A DNA stretch of 64,000 nt from Psychrobacillus sp044762745 (GCF_044762745.1 NZ_JBIWEX010000001.1:248001-312000); one strand, 5' to 3'; positions 51,980-60,037 are shown, counted from the first letter of the stretch. Made by a program: numbers and translations. The notes: a model not told the origin generated them from the sequence alone.

Positions 51980-52051
51980 ATTGCGGACACTTTATTCAAC
52001 TTGCTAAGAAGCAGTATCTCTAAACTGCGCTGACATCCCTTACTCACAATA

Positions 52052-52813
52052 CTATAATGCTAAGCCGTATAACAAGATCCCTGTTGCTACTGCTACATTT
52101 AATGATTCAGCTTGTCCTAATAATGGAACGATAACATTTTGGTCTGTCTTTTCAAGTAACTCTTTGTTAATGCCACTTCCTTCGTTTCCAACGATTAATG
52201 CAAATTCTTCACTTTTTGTAACCTCGTTAAACGGAGTAGAATTTTCAAACGCAGTACCAAAAACGGTCACTTGTCTATTTTTCAATTCATTGACCCATTC
52301 ATGCAAATCACCTTTTACAATAGGAATATGAAAATGGGAGCCTTGTGCAGAACGTAATGTTTTAGGGTTATAAGCATCTGCAGAACCTTTCCCTAAAACA
52401 ACAGCATCAATTCCAGCAGCATCTGCTGTGCGAATCATCGTGCCAATGTTGCCTGGATCTTGGACAGCATCTATTAATAACAATCGTTTCCATTTCGATT
52501 GTACTTGCTCATCTACAGTTTGCTGTTTACAATGCGCAAATATTCCTTGCGTATGTTCTGTTTCAGCAAGTTCTTTTTTGATTACATCGTTGATTTCAAC
52601 AATTTCTAAATTATCTACGTCCCAATTTACTGGAATCTCACTCGTATCACTAATCATAATCGTTAGCACATTTTCTTTTTGTTTTATCGCTTCTTCGACT
52701 AAATGATATCCCTCTATAATGAATTCACCTGTTTTATCTCTTTCTTTTCGTACACTTAATAGTTTTTTCCAATGCTTCACAAGTGAATTTTGGGGAGATT
52801 CAATTCGTTTCAT
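52052..52813 (-). CDS. ysgA: TrmH/SpoU-family RNA methyltransferase (YsgA-like)
   Basis: This 253-residue SPOUT methyltransferase has an N-terminal substrate-binding domain (SPQNSLVKHWKKLLSVRKERDKTGEFIIEGYHLVEEAI) and the knotted C-terminal SAM-binding domain. The three SPOUT motifs are LLLIDAVQDPGNIGTMIRTADAAGIDAVVLG, ALIVGNEGSGI and VPLLGQAESLNVAVATGILLYG. It probably 2'-O-methylates rRNA or tRNA; the exact nucleotide is unknown. Position between pheS and sspI matches B. subtilis ysgA. A composite repeat element starts 20 bp after its stop. Confidence 0.93.
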   Translation of the reverse strand: MKRIESPQNSLVKHWKKLLSVRKERDKTGEFIIEGYHLVEEAIKQKENVLTIMISDTSEIPVNWDVDNLEIVEINDVIKKELAETEHTQGIFAHCKQQTVDEQVQSKWKRLLLIDAVQDPGNIGTMIRTADAAGIDAVVLGKGSADAYNPKTLRSAQGSHFHIPIVKGDLHEWVNELKNRQVTVFGTAFENSTPFNEVTKSEEFALIVGNEGSGINKELLEKTDQNVIVPLLGQAESLNVAVATGILLYGLAL

Positions 52814-52904
52814 TTATATGTAACCGCCTTTTTTATTTAATAGTACCAAATTCGTGTATAGCTTGCGAGAGTTTGGAGAAGATAATTACGAGGAGTGATG
52901 AAAA

Positions 52905-53111
52905 ATGGATTTTCAAATTCGAGAAGCGATTTCAAACAATTTAAAAGGGAACTCAGCAACAGATATTCGTAATGTAGTGGAAGATGCTGTTCAAAGAGGC
53001 GAAGAACATCTACTACCTGGCTTAGGAGTCATCTTTGAAAAATGGTGGAAAATGGCGGATGATACAAAACGAAATACTGTGTTAAATGAAATCGCAACTG
53101 CATTTAAATAA
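52905..53111 (+). CDS. sspI: Small acid-soluble spore protein I
   Basis: This 68-residue protein has the SspI pattern: FQIREAISNNLKGNSATDIRNVVEDAVQRGEEHLLPGLGVIFEKWWKMADDTKRNTVLNEIATAF, with the LPGLGV core seen in B. subtilis SspI. It is made in the forespore and found in dormant spores. GAGGAG lies eight bases before the ATG. The position next to ysgA is conserved, and it has its own terminator. A sigma-G promoter was not assigned because the -10 match is poor. Confidence 0.92.
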   Translation: MDFQIREAISNNLKGNSATDIRNVVEDAVQRGEEHLLPGLGVIFEKWWKMADDTKRNTVLNEIATAFK

Positions 53112-53114
53112 AAA

Positions 53115-53157
53115 CAATCCGTGAAGGAATATTTCTCTTCACGGATTTGTTTTATTT
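53115..53157 (+). terminator. Terminator of sspI
   Basis: AATCCGTGAAG pairs with CTTCACGGATT and is followed by TGTTTTATTTT. Confidence 0.85.
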
Positions 53158-53280
53158 TACGTAAAATTCACAAAACTTCAATTGCAATTCATTAAATTAT
53201 CTGTATAATTACTCTATTGGAATTAACAATAAAATTTCGATAAATTATATACTTATTTTTTTGTAAAGAGGCGAATTGAA

Positions 53281-54675
53281 ATGACTGTATCAACAGAAAG
53301 TGTAGTAGAAGCTTTAAAAAATGTTTTAGAAGAAAACCAAGTATCTATCAATCAAACAGTACGAGAGCAACACAGTAAAGATGAATCTTATCATGAAGTC
53401 AGTCTTCCTGATATTGTAGTATTCCCTAAAACAGCTGAAGAAGTAAGCAGTATTATGAAAATAGCGAATAGACTACAAGTAGCTGTAGTGCCTTTTGGAC
53501 GCGGCTCAAGCCTAGAAGGGCATGTTATCCCTTACGATAACGGGATTACAATCGACTTTTCATTGATGGACAAGATTTTAGAAGTTCGTGAAAATGATTT
53601 ATTAGTAAGAGTTCAACCAGGTGTAACGAGAACGCAACTAAATAAAGAATTGAAAAAATATGGGCTTTTCTTTTCTGTCGACCCTGGAGCAGACGCAACT
53701 TTAGGTGGAATGGCGGCTACAAACGCTAGTGGAACAACCACTGTCAAATACGGCGTGATGCGGGATCAAGTTCGTGATTTAGAAGTAGTACTAGCAGACG
53801 GTACGATTATACATACAGGGAATTTAGCTGCCAAATCAGCATCAGGTTTTCATTTAAACGGGCTTTTTGTAGGTTCAGAAGGAACACTAGGATGTTTCAC
53901 AGAATTGACATTGAAAGTATATGGAATACCTGAGTTTACGACAGCTGCAAGAGCTGTGTTCCCTACAGTAAAAAATGCAGTAGAGGCCGTTACATCTATT
54001 TTACAAGCCGGTATACCAATAGCTCGAGTGGAGTTAGTAGACGAAGAATCCATCCGACAAGTAAATCGTTTTAGTGAAACGGATTATGCGGAGAAACCAA
54101 CCCTTTTCTTAGAATTTGACGGAAACGAAGCGGGCTTACAACAAGACGTGGAATTTACAAAAGAAATAATGGAAGATCACGGTTGTACCGAAATTCAATT
54201 TGAAACAGATAATACTGCACGTACAAAACTTTGGGATGCACGACATAATCTTGCTTATGCTTATATTCACGGTAATGTAGGTAAAAAAATGATGGTGACC
54301 GATGTTTGTGTTCCTATTTCAGAACTAGCTGATGCGGTCATTTATGCGAGAAGAGAACTGGATGCAATTGGTCTTATCGGAGGAGTTCTAGGTCATGTGG
54401 GCGATGGAAACTTCCATGCGTTATTAATGATTGATATGAATAATGCAGAAGAAGTAGCTAAAGCGGATGCGTTCAATGAAAGAATTGTTCGATATGCATT
54501 AGAGCGCGACGGTACTTGTACTGGTGAGCATGGTGTTGGAGTTGGTAAACAAAAATACCAAGCTGCTGAACATGGAGCAGCATTACATGTAATGGAAAAA
54601 ATTAAAGTAGCACTTGATCCGAACAATATTTTAAATCCAAATAAAATCGTTAAAATAGAAAGTTTAGGTGAATAA
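53281..54675 (+). CDS. glcD: FAD-linked 2-hydroxyacid oxidase (GlcD-like)
   Basis: This 464-residue protein is in the FAD-binding type 4 / vanillyl-alcohol-oxidase group. The FAD domain runs over LPDIVVFPKTAEEVSSIMKIANRLQVAVVPFGRGSSLEGHVIP and FFSVDPGADATLGGMAATNASGTTTVKYGVMRDQVRDLEVVLADG. The C-terminal cap has LGHVGDGNFHALLMID and the conserved GEHGVGVGKQKY. It is closest to glycolate oxidase GlcD or D-lactate dehydrogenase. glcD follows sspI in B. subtilis, but the iron-sulfur partner glcF is absent here. The next gene is a carboxylate-type transporter whose start touches this stop codon. Confidence 0.87.
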   Translation: MTVSTESVVEALKNVLEENQVSINQTVREQHSKDESYHEVSLPDIVVFPKTAEEVSSIMKIANRLQVAVVPFGRGSSLEGHVIPYDNGITIDFSLMDKILEVRENDLLVRVQPGVTRTQLNKELKKYGLFFSVDPGADATLGGMAATNASGTTTVKYGVMRDQVRDLEVVLADGTIIHTGNLAAKSASGFHLNGLFVGSEGTLGCFTELTLKVYGIPEFTTAARAVFPTVKNAVEAVTSILQAGIPIARVELVDEESIRQVNRFSETDYAEKPTLFLEFDGNEAGLQQDVEFTKEIMEDHGCTEIQFETDNTARTKLWDARHNLAYAYIHGNVGKKMMVTDVCVPISELADAVIYARRELDAIGLIGGVLGHVGDGNFHALLMIDMNNAEEVAKADAFNERIVRYALERDGTCTGEHGVGVGKQKYQAAEHGAALHVMEKIKVALDPNNILNPNKIVKIESLGE

Positions 54676-55657
54676 TTTGAAAGTATTAGAGTCTATTAGT
54701 AATTTCGCAGGAAAATATTTCGCGTTTTTAGTAATCGCAATAGCGGTCATTGCTTTTTTTATACCAGACACATTTCTACCGTTTGGTAAGTATATTACGA
54801 TTTTATTAGGGATTGTTATGTTCGGAATGGGTCTTACTCTTAAAGCTGTAGACTTCAAACTCATTCTAACTCATCCTAAACCTGTTATTTTCGGGGTTTT
54901 AGCTCAGTTCATTATCATGCCTTTGACTGCATTTGCAATTGCATATTTATTACAATTGCCAAGTGAATTAGCCGCTGGACTTGTTCTATTAGGTTCTGTA
55001 CCTGGAGGAACTGCGTCAAACGTTATGGTGTATTTAGCAAAAGGAAATGTTCCATTATCTATTACGATGACATCTTTTTCAACCATTTTGGCACCACTAT
55101 TAACACCATTATTACTGCTTTTACTTGCAGGACAATGGATGCCGGTAAATGCTGTTGATATGTTTATGTCCATCGTTCAAGTAATCATTATCCCAATCAT
55201 TCTTGGATTACTAGCGAAAAAGTTATTACCGAATATTGTAGAGAAAAGCTTAAATATTGTTCCACTTATTTCTGTTTTAGCCATTATTACGATCGTTTCA
55301 GCGGTTGTTGCGGGTAACGTAAATAATATTGCTTCTGCCGGTTTCTTAGTATTTGTAGGTGTATTCTTGCATAATGGTGCAGGGTTATTATTAGGTTACT
55401 TTGCAGCAAAACTAATGGGTCTTTCCGAATTAGACCAACGTGCAATATCCATTGAAGTAGGCATGCAAAACTCAGGGTTAGGTGTTGCACTAGCAACAGC
55501 TCACTTAGGTCCTTTAGCAGCACTACCAAGTGCATTAGGTGCTGTTTGGCATAATATTTCCGGACCAATTTTAGCTACTTATTGGTCAAAACGACCGGTA
55601 AAAGATATTCCCGAAACTACAACAACCAAAACACAAAGTAAAATTTCAGAAGCATAA
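54668..55657 (+). CDS. Bile acid:sodium symporter family transporter (BASS)
   Basis: This protein of about 327-329 residues has nine to ten hydrophobic helices and the BASS motifs FGMGLTLKAVDFKLILTHPKPVIFGVLAQFIIMPL, LVLLGSVPGGTASNVMVYLAKGN and ISIEVGMQNSGLGVALATAHLG. BASS members import bile acids, pyruvate, pantoate or 2-hydroxy/2-oxo acids with sodium. A GTG start at 54668 overlaps the upstream stop; a TTG at 54677 has the better AGGTGA spacing. The pairing with a glycolate/lactate-type oxidase suggests that it imports the substrate of that enzyme, which is inference. Confidence 0.87.
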   Translation: MNNLKVLESISNFAGKYFAFLVIAIAVIAFFIPDTFLPFGKYITILLGIVMFGMGLTLKAVDFKLILTHPKPVIFGVLAQFIIMPLTAFAIAYLLQLPSELAAGLVLLGSVPGGTASNVMVYLAKGNVPLSITMTSFSTILAPLLTPLLLLLLAGQWMPVNAVDMFMSIVQVIIIPIILGLLAKKLLPNIVEKSLNIVPLISVLAIITIVSAVVAGNVNNIASAGFLVFVGVFLHNGAGLLLGYFAAKLMGLSELDQRAISIEVGMQNSGLGVALATAHLGPLAALPSALGAVWHNISGPILATYWSKRPVKDIPETTTTKTQSKISEA

Positions 55658-55668
55658 TCACTTTCTAA

Positions 55669-55700
55669 GGACCTATCTCAGGATAGGCCCTTTTCTTTTA
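55669..55700 (+). terminator. Terminator of the glcD-BASS operon
   Basis: GGACCTATC pairs with GATAGGCCC with one mismatch, followed by TTTTCTTTT. Confidence 0.75.
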
Positions 55701-55706
55701 ATAAAA

Positions 55707-55745
55707 AATAATAAAGAGTGATTCAGCGTCTCCCGAATCACTCTT
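55707..55745 (-). terminator. Terminator of argF
   Basis: On the minus strand AAGAGTGATTC pairs with GAATCACTCTT, followed by TATTATTTTTT. It lies about 100 bp after the argF stop. Confidence 0.75.
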
Positions 55746-55841
55746 CCTATGTAGCGATGAAGCCATCCATCTTGACGATCGACATCGCATGTGTATAGTA
55801 CAGACTGCTAGGCAAACCCTGCATTCACATTCTGTTGTTCA

Positions 55842-56807
55842 TTAAGCCATTAGCGATGCAAGGACCGCTTTTTGTGCGTGCAAACGATTTTCTGCTTGTT
55901 GGAAAATGTATGAGTTCGGTCCATCAATGACAGAAGTAGCTACTTCTTCTTCACGATGAGCAGGTAGGCAATGTAAGAATATATAATCATTCTTCGCATT
56001 TGCCACAAGTGCATCATTGATTTGGAAGTCTTTGAAGTCTGCTAAACGTTTCTGCGTTTCCTCTTCTTGCCCCATAGATGTCCAAACATCTGTATAAATA
56101 ACATCTGCATTCACAGCAGCTTCAACTGGATCATTCGATACGAATAACGAACCACCATTTTCTAAAGCAATTCCTTTTGCTTTTTCAATAATGTCTTCAT
56201 TTGCTTCATATCCAACTGGAGTTGCAACTGCAATATGCATTCCCATATACGCAGAAGCTATAACTAAGGAGTGTGCCACATTATTCCCATCCCCGATATA
56301 CGCAATTTTTAAACCTTCCGTATATCCCTTCACTTCATGAATCGTTAAAATGTCCGCAAGCGCTTGGCAAGGATGATATATATCTGTTAATCCATTAATG
56401 ACAGGAATACTCGCATGCTCTGCCAATTCTTTCACCATTTCATGTGAATTCGCACGAATCATAATGCCATCTAAATAACCAGATAATACATGCCCCGTAT
56501 CATAAACTGATTCCCCGCGACCGATTTGTAAATCACGCGAATGCATAAACATACCGTTTCCACCTAATTGTTTCATACCTACTTCAAACGATATTCTAGT
56601 TCGTGTAGAATGTTTTTCAAAAATCATTCCTAATGTTTTACCTTCTAAAAGTGGAGGGCACTTCCCCGCCTTTGTTAGCTTTTTCAAATCAACTGCAAGC
56701 TGAATTAAATCTACTATCTCCTCTTTTGAGTAATCAAAAAGCGTTAATAAGTCCTTTCCTTTTAAACTATCGACAACTTTTAAGTTCGCCCATTCTAAAA
56801 GCTTCAT
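55842..56807 (-). CDS. argF: Ornithine carbamoyltransferase
   Basis: This 321-residue enzyme makes citrulline from ornithine and carbamoyl phosphate in arginine synthesis. STRTR (residues 67-71) binds carbamoyl phosphate. HPCQALADILT, DVWTSMGQE (the SMG ornithine loop) and HCLPAHR complete the active site. The SMG loop distinguishes it from aspartate transcarbamoylase. It stands alone, without other arg genes, which allows a catabolic role (arcB) in principle. The promoter architecture with a dyad fits ArgR-controlled synthesis better. Confidence 0.94.
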   Translation of the reverse strand: MKLLEWANLKVVDSLKGKDLLTLFDYSKEEIVDLIQLAVDLKKLTKAGKCPPLLEGKTLGMIFEKHSTRTRISFEVGMKQLGGNGMFMHSRDLQIGRGESVYDTGHVLSGYLDGIMIRANSHEMVKELAEHASIPVINGLTDIYHPCQALADILTIHEVKGYTEGLKIAYIGDGNNVAHSLVIASAYMGMHIAVATPVGYEANEDIIEKAKGIALENGGSLFVSNDPVEAAVNADVIYTDVWTSMGQEEETQKRLADFKDFQINDALVANAKNDYIFLHCLPAHREEEVATSVIDGPNSYIFQQAENRLHAQKAVLASLMA

Positions 56808-56846
56808 TTATAAAAACTCCTTTTTACGTATATTTATGTAATGCTA

Positions 56847-56875
56847 ATTATAAATATGAATAAACATAAAGTCAA
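56847..56875 (-). promoter_or_regulatory. sigma-A promoter of argF with candidate ARG box
   Basis: On the minus strand TTGACT and TATAAT are 17 bases apart. The spacer contains TATGTTTATTCATA, a TATG/CATA dyad of ARG-box type, so ArgR/AhrC could cover the promoter. Confidence 0.7.
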
Positions 56876-56994
56876 CCGGGTATTTATGCAAAATTAAAAA
56901 AAGTGCAACAAGTTGTCCGCTGGTTGGTTTCCACTCCAAACAACACACAGTTCCTAGTTTGCTTTCTTGACCATACTATTAAAGGCTAGATTTA

Positions 56995-57252
56995 ATGCTG
57001 TTCAAAGAGGCGTTCGATATATGGTTGGATGTGTATGAAAATGCAAATGAACTTACACAAGAAGCTTACACAATAAGAGCAACTAGAGAGATTTCAGACC
57101 AAAAAATAGCGGTTGTCGTTGCCAAGATCGCAACCATAATAAAATCGCTCTGAAGGTTGGAGTCGTGTTACAGTTAGAGGAAATAGATAGAACTATTGGG
57201 AAGTATATCAGCGAAAGACAGAAGCAACGTATAAAAAAAGGAATTTTTTAAG
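56995..57252 (+). other. Two short orphan ORFs of unknown origin
   Basis: A 52-codon frame (56995-57153, starting MLFKEAFDIWLDVYENANEL) is preceded by a weak AAGG. Shortly after, a different frame from GTG 57165 reads VLQLEEIDRTIGKYISERQK to a TAA near 57252. Neither is recognised; they may be fragments of a former gene. The rest of 56876-57398 holds only an ATAAGCATTTG/CAAATGCTTAT hairpin (about 57309-57351). Confidence 0.3.
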
Positions 57253-57398
57253 GTGTTTCAACCAAATATTTGGACACTATCTTTATTGGTTCCGATGGCT
57301 GGAATTAGATAAGCATTTGTCATTTGAAAAATAAGTTGAGCAAATGCTTATTTCTGTGTGCCAGAATCCAAATTACTAAACAGTTAACTTCTTAAAGT

Positions 57399-57671
57399 TT
57401 ACTGTTTTAATTGATTGCCGTGAAAAACTTTGATAACAAAATCACGCTCTGGAACCTGCAATAATTCATATGACTCTAAGAACTTGGTGTTATCGTAAGA
57501 GACATCTTCTAAACTGACAATAATCTTGTCCTTTTCTATTTCTACTATCGAATATAGAGCAATTGGTATTGAATTGCATCCTAAAGAACCTGGATTTAAA
57601 AAGATGGTATTATCACTCTCGAAAAAATGAAGTGGATGATGATGCCCAAAACAACCTAAATATAAAATGAA
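57399..57671 (-). pseudogene. C-terminal remnant of a metallophosphoesterase
   Basis: The minus strand encodes ILYLGCFGHHHPLHFF, ESDNTIFLNPGSLGCNS, and IPIALYSIVEIEKDKIIVSL to a TAA at 57399. GHHHP and NPGSLG are the last motifs of the YfcE/DUF-type phosphodiesterase fold. Upstream the frame hits TGA at 57672 and there is no N-terminus. A fragment of the palindromic repeat lies about 50 bp further on, so an insertion or deletion there probably removed the first half. Confidence 0.75.
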
Positions 57672-57717
57672 TCAATTGCAATAATGGAAAATTATATATA
57701 GAAATCCGAACAAGGTG

Positions 57718-57746
57718 GATTTCCGTTACAGGCGTACGCTTTCCGC
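57718..57746 (-). repeat. Fragment D of the palindromic core repeat
   Basis: These 29 bases match the end of copy A at 24 of 29 positions, including GTACGCTTTCCGC versus GGACGCTTTCCGC. Only this end is present. Confidence 0.55.
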
Positions 57747-57752
57747 TTTAAC

Positions 57753-57796
57753 TAAAAAATGCCTAGAAAAGCATTCATTTTGCTCTTCTAGACATT
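57753..57796 (-). terminator. Terminator of the ysdC remnant
   Basis: On the minus strand AATGTCTAGAA pairs with TTCTAGGCATT, with GC/GC inside, followed by TTTTTTAG. Confidence 0.7.
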
Positions 57797-57801
57797 TCGT
57801 A

Positions 57802-57990
57802 TTAATCAAACGTAATTTTGTTAACTGCATCTCTATCTAATTTCTTGATTACTTCTACAACCAATTTAACTGTATTTTCATAATCATCACGGTGAAGAAT
57901 TCCTGCATGCGAGTGAATATAACGAGTTGCGATTCCTATGGACAATGCAGGGACTCCGTTAAGTGAAATATGCATAGAACCTGCAGTGGA
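57802..57990 (-). pseudogene. ysdC: C-terminal remnant of an M42 aminopeptidase (YsdC-like)
   Basis: The frame reads AGSMHISLNGVPALSIGIAT, RYIHSHAGILHRDDYENTVK and LVVEVIKKLDRDAVNKITFD to a stop at 57802. This is the C-terminal end of the M42 glutamyl-aminopeptidase/endoglucanase family, including the metal-binding His in the RYIHSH motif. The frame is lost at a TAA at 57991. In B. subtilis ysdC lies downstream in the same broad region, so this is the conserved chromosomal gene cut off at or near the prophage border. Confidence 0.82.
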
Positions 57991-58137
57991 TTACTGTGAG
58001 TAAAATTAATTTTGACCGTGCAAGTTAAGGGTTTAACTGTGTTTATTCGATTTCCAGTTATAAGACAAATTCCGAACTTAGATATTAACTACTTTCTACA
58101 CCCAATTATAATGAAAGTTTTTCCATTGTCAACTAAA

Positions 58138-58734
58138 TTAATAAGGTGAAGTCGAACCTGTTTTAATAAATAATATTCCTAGTATTCCTTCATTCGATTT
58201 TTCATGTAAAGTGACTTTTACATTTACCCCTTTAATATCGTAAATATTGTTGACTTTAAACTGCTCTCTGTTTTTCGCATTGTCCTGTACATCTATAAAA
58301 AATGCAACTTCCATCATATTAATTGAAAATGCTTGGTCTAATTTTCTATCCCATTCTTTCATTACTCCATGTAAATGGTATGGCTCTGAATAAACATCTT
58401 CGTAAATCGGTCTGCCATTGTTAGGATCATGTCCAATAAGCTCTTTACCGATTAAATCCCTCACAGTGAAATAATAATTGCAACTGGTCATAGTAGCACG
58501 ATATTTATTATGCCGTTTCGTTTTGACCTCCTCAGTGACTAAATAAGTATGCCCTCTATGTTCCACAAGGTCACCACGATTAAAAGGTTGTAATGATGAT
58601 ATATGACGATTTTCCGCCATGCCTAAATATGCAGTTGTTATATATGCTAGTTGAGGATTTCCATTAATCAATACTGTTTCTGAAATATGACTTAAAGCAT
58701 CATCAAGCAGTTTAGCGTTAGTTAAATAATTCAT
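58138..58734 (-). CDS. Phage protein of unknown function (possibly structural)
   Basis: This 198-residue protein starts MNYLTNAKLLDDALSHISET. Central features are FNRGDLVEHRGHTYLVTEEVKTKRHNKYRATMTSCNYYFTV and the tail part VNNIYDIKGVNVKVTLHEKSNEGILGILFIKTG. The pattern of beta strands and position among phage genes suggest a head-tail or baseplate component, but no family is recognised with certainty. It is the last gene of the prophage before the ysdC remnant, and follows the 111-residue gene by 11 bp. Confidence 0.6.
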   Translation of the reverse strand: MNYLTNAKLLDDALSHISETVLINGNPQLAYITTAYLGMAENRHISSLQPFNRGDLVEHRGHTYLVTEEVKTKRHNKYRATMTSCNYYFTVRDLIGKELIGHDPNNGRPIYEDVYSEPYHLHGVMKEWDRKLDQAFSINMMEVAFFIDVQDNAKNREQFKVNNIYDIKGVNVKVTLHEKSNEGILGILFIKTGSTSPY

Positions 58735-58745
58735 CTTCTCTCACC

Positions 58746-59081
58746 TCACAAATACAACATAAAAATATCAGAATTAGATGATTGATCCGTTTTCATCTGT
58801 CTAATTGTTTTATACATTTGGTCAATACGTGACTGCAAGTTTTCATGAAATTGAGAAACGCTCATATCGTCCATTTTAATGTTCTTCATTAGCTCAGGAT
58901 TATTTGCCACTAATTCCAATACCGATAACGCAGTTTGATAAATTGCTTTCTTATTGTTTAATGAAGTTGCGTTGTATTCATCATGTGGCTTTAATCCATT
59001 CTCCTGTAGGTAAATGATTAGTTCCTGTTGGTCTAATTCAATCCCCTTAGTTTCCATCTGTAAGCGTTGAATATTATTCAT
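58746..59081 (-). CDS. Phage hypothetical protein, 111 residues
   Basis: The product is helical and charged: MNNIQRLQMETKGIELDQQE, then AIYQTALSVLELVANNPELM, then a C-terminal HENLQSRIDQMYKTIRQMKTD. AGGAGG precedes the ATG. It lies 1 bp from the XhlA-like gene stop and 11 bp before the 198-residue gene. It resembles small proteins found near phage head-tail genes; no function is assigned. Confidence 0.6.
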   Translation of the reverse strand: MNNIQRLQMETKGIELDQQELIIYLQENGLKPHDEYNATSLNNKKAIYQTALSVLELVANNPELMKNIKMDDMSVSQFHENLQSRIDQMYKTIRQMKTDQSSNSDIFMLYL

Positions 59082-59082
59082 T

Positions 59083-59289
59083 TTAAATACCTCCTAATTT
59101 TATAACTGCAATAATAGCAGCGATGACTATACCGATAATTACACTTGTAACAGTACGTCTTAACCACCTTGTATCATCTTTGATTGAGCTTATATCCTCT
59201 TTTACATCTTTGATATTTGATTCAGCAACTGCAAGGCGAGTTTTAACATCTACCATATCAGTTTCAAGTTTTACTACTCTGTGTTCCAT
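59083..59289 (-). CDS. xhlA: XhlA-type haemolysin/holin-associated protein
   Basis: This 68-residue protein has an N-terminal coiled coil (EHRVVKLETDMVDVKTRLAVAESNIKDVKEDISSIKDDTRWLRRT) and a single C-terminal membrane helix (VIIGIVIAAIIAVIKLGG). This is the XhlA pattern from PBSX-type lysis cassettes, in which XhlA acts with a holin and endolysin. The ATG at 59289 is preferred because GGGGGTG lies five bases upstream. No holin or amidase gene follows, so the lysis cassette is incomplete here. Confidence 0.8.
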   Translation of the reverse strand: MEHRVVKLETDMVDVKTRLAVAESNIKDVKEDISSIKDDTRWLRRTVTSVIIGIVIAAIIAVIKLGGI

Positions 59290-59324
59290 GTAGACACCCC
59301 CTATGGTGTTAAATTTGGGCAACT

Positions 59325-59359
59325 AAAAAAGCCACATCTATTAGAATTAGATGTGGCTT
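59325..59359 (-). terminator. Terminator upstream of the XhlA-like gene
   Basis: On the minus strand AAGCCACATCTA pairs with TAGATGTGGCTT, followed by TTTTTAG. Confidence 0.85.
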
Positions 59360-59371
59360 ACTAAATGAAGA

Positions 59372-59596
59372 TTATTTATTTTCTTTCAAATATATTTGTA
59401 CCGCAATTGCTCTAGTATTCTCTAAGAACATGAAAGTTTTTTCTGATACTTCACGCCAAGCACCATCGACTTCAACATGAACTTTATCTCCTACATTTGG
59501 AATAATAGCCGAAATAGTATCATTAATACTATAAGTCATTATTGCATCACCGTTAGGTTCAAGGAACGATATTGTAATATGCTCTAAAACTGCCAT
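59372..59596 (-). CDS. Small phage protein, 74 residues
   Basis: The product reads MAVLEHITISFLEPNGDAIM at the start and looks like a compact beta protein (KVHVEVDGAWREVSEKTFMFLENTRAIAVQIYLKENK). It is not recognised. GAGGTGA precedes the ATG at 59596 by six bases, which decides against the ATG at 59602. A terminator follows. The region lies inside the prophage, but the gene could be a lysogenic-conversion or moron-type gene with its own unit. Confidence 0.55.
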   Translation of the reverse strand: MAVLEHITISFLEPNGDAIMTYSINDTISAIIPNVGDKVHVEVDGAWREVSEKTFMFLENTRAIAVQIYLKENK

Positions 59597-59623
59597 ATTC
59601 ATTCACCTCAGTTCTTTCATAAT

Positions 59624-60037
59624 TTAAATTGACTTATATATAGAAAGAATGTTTTCAGCATATCTTTCACACCAATCGTCATTACTATCAGTTACACTAT
59701 TAAAATTTAATGAATCTCCATTTTCCAAATCTATTCTCAATTCTACTGGTTCATAAGTACTTCTGTGTAAAGTAATGCTTTTCCTCTTAACTTTATTAGT
59801 GTATTGCGTAATATTAAATGGATAGACATAGTATACTTTATCCATTGTAAATTTAACCTGCACTATTTCTTCTTTGAAGAAGTAAAACAATTCCGTTTCA
59901 TTTTTGTTAAGTAAATTTTTCACATAAAACTCGAATGGTTTATCTGCATATAGTTCCTTAATCTTCTCATGAGCAACAAGGAATAAAGGTTGTAAACTAT
60001 TTTGCGATAATCTTTCTTCAAATGTTTCTAATTTCAT
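59624..60037 (-). CDS. Hypothetical protein in prophage, 137 residues
   Basis: The protein is soluble and has a mixed alpha/beta pattern: LETFEERLSQNSLQPLFLVAHEKIKELYADKPFEFYVKNLLNKNETELFYFFKEEIVQVKFTMDKVYYVYPFNITQYTNKVKRKSITLHRSTYEPVELRIDLENG. GGGAGGTGG lies before the ATG. It is unrecognised and lies between the SmpA-like lipoprotein-type gene and the 74-residue gene on the same strand. Confidence 0.55.
   Translation of the reverse strand: MKLETFEERLSQNSLQPLFLVAHEKIKELYADKPFEFYVKNLLNKNETELFYFFKEEIVQVKFTMDKVYYVYPFNITQYTNKVKRKSITLHRSTYEPVELRIDLENGDSLNFNSVTDSNDDWCERYAENILSIYKSI

Larger units (their letters stand above)
51602..52031. repeat. Composite inverted-repeat element 2 (MITE-like)
   Basis: The left end (GCGCATATTAGGGATACTGCG, then GGTGACCGCTATGATTTCCGC) is related to the reverse complement of the right end (GCGCAGTTTAGAGATACTGC, then GTCCGCAATGATTTTCGC). 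The two ends form imperfect inverted repeats of about 60 bp. Inside are about five 20-22-bp degenerate units (51664-51775) and one palindromic core (51852-51979). The left core is reduced to GATTTCCGCTAGGCC. The layout matches the element at 8637-9374. It lies between the pheST promoter and ysgA and encodes nothing convincing. Confidence 0.65.

Noticed and set aside
52814..52904. A sigma-G promoter of sspI
   Set aside because: A TGTATA -35 is present, but no acceptable CATNNTA -10 lies at the right distance, so it was not annotated.
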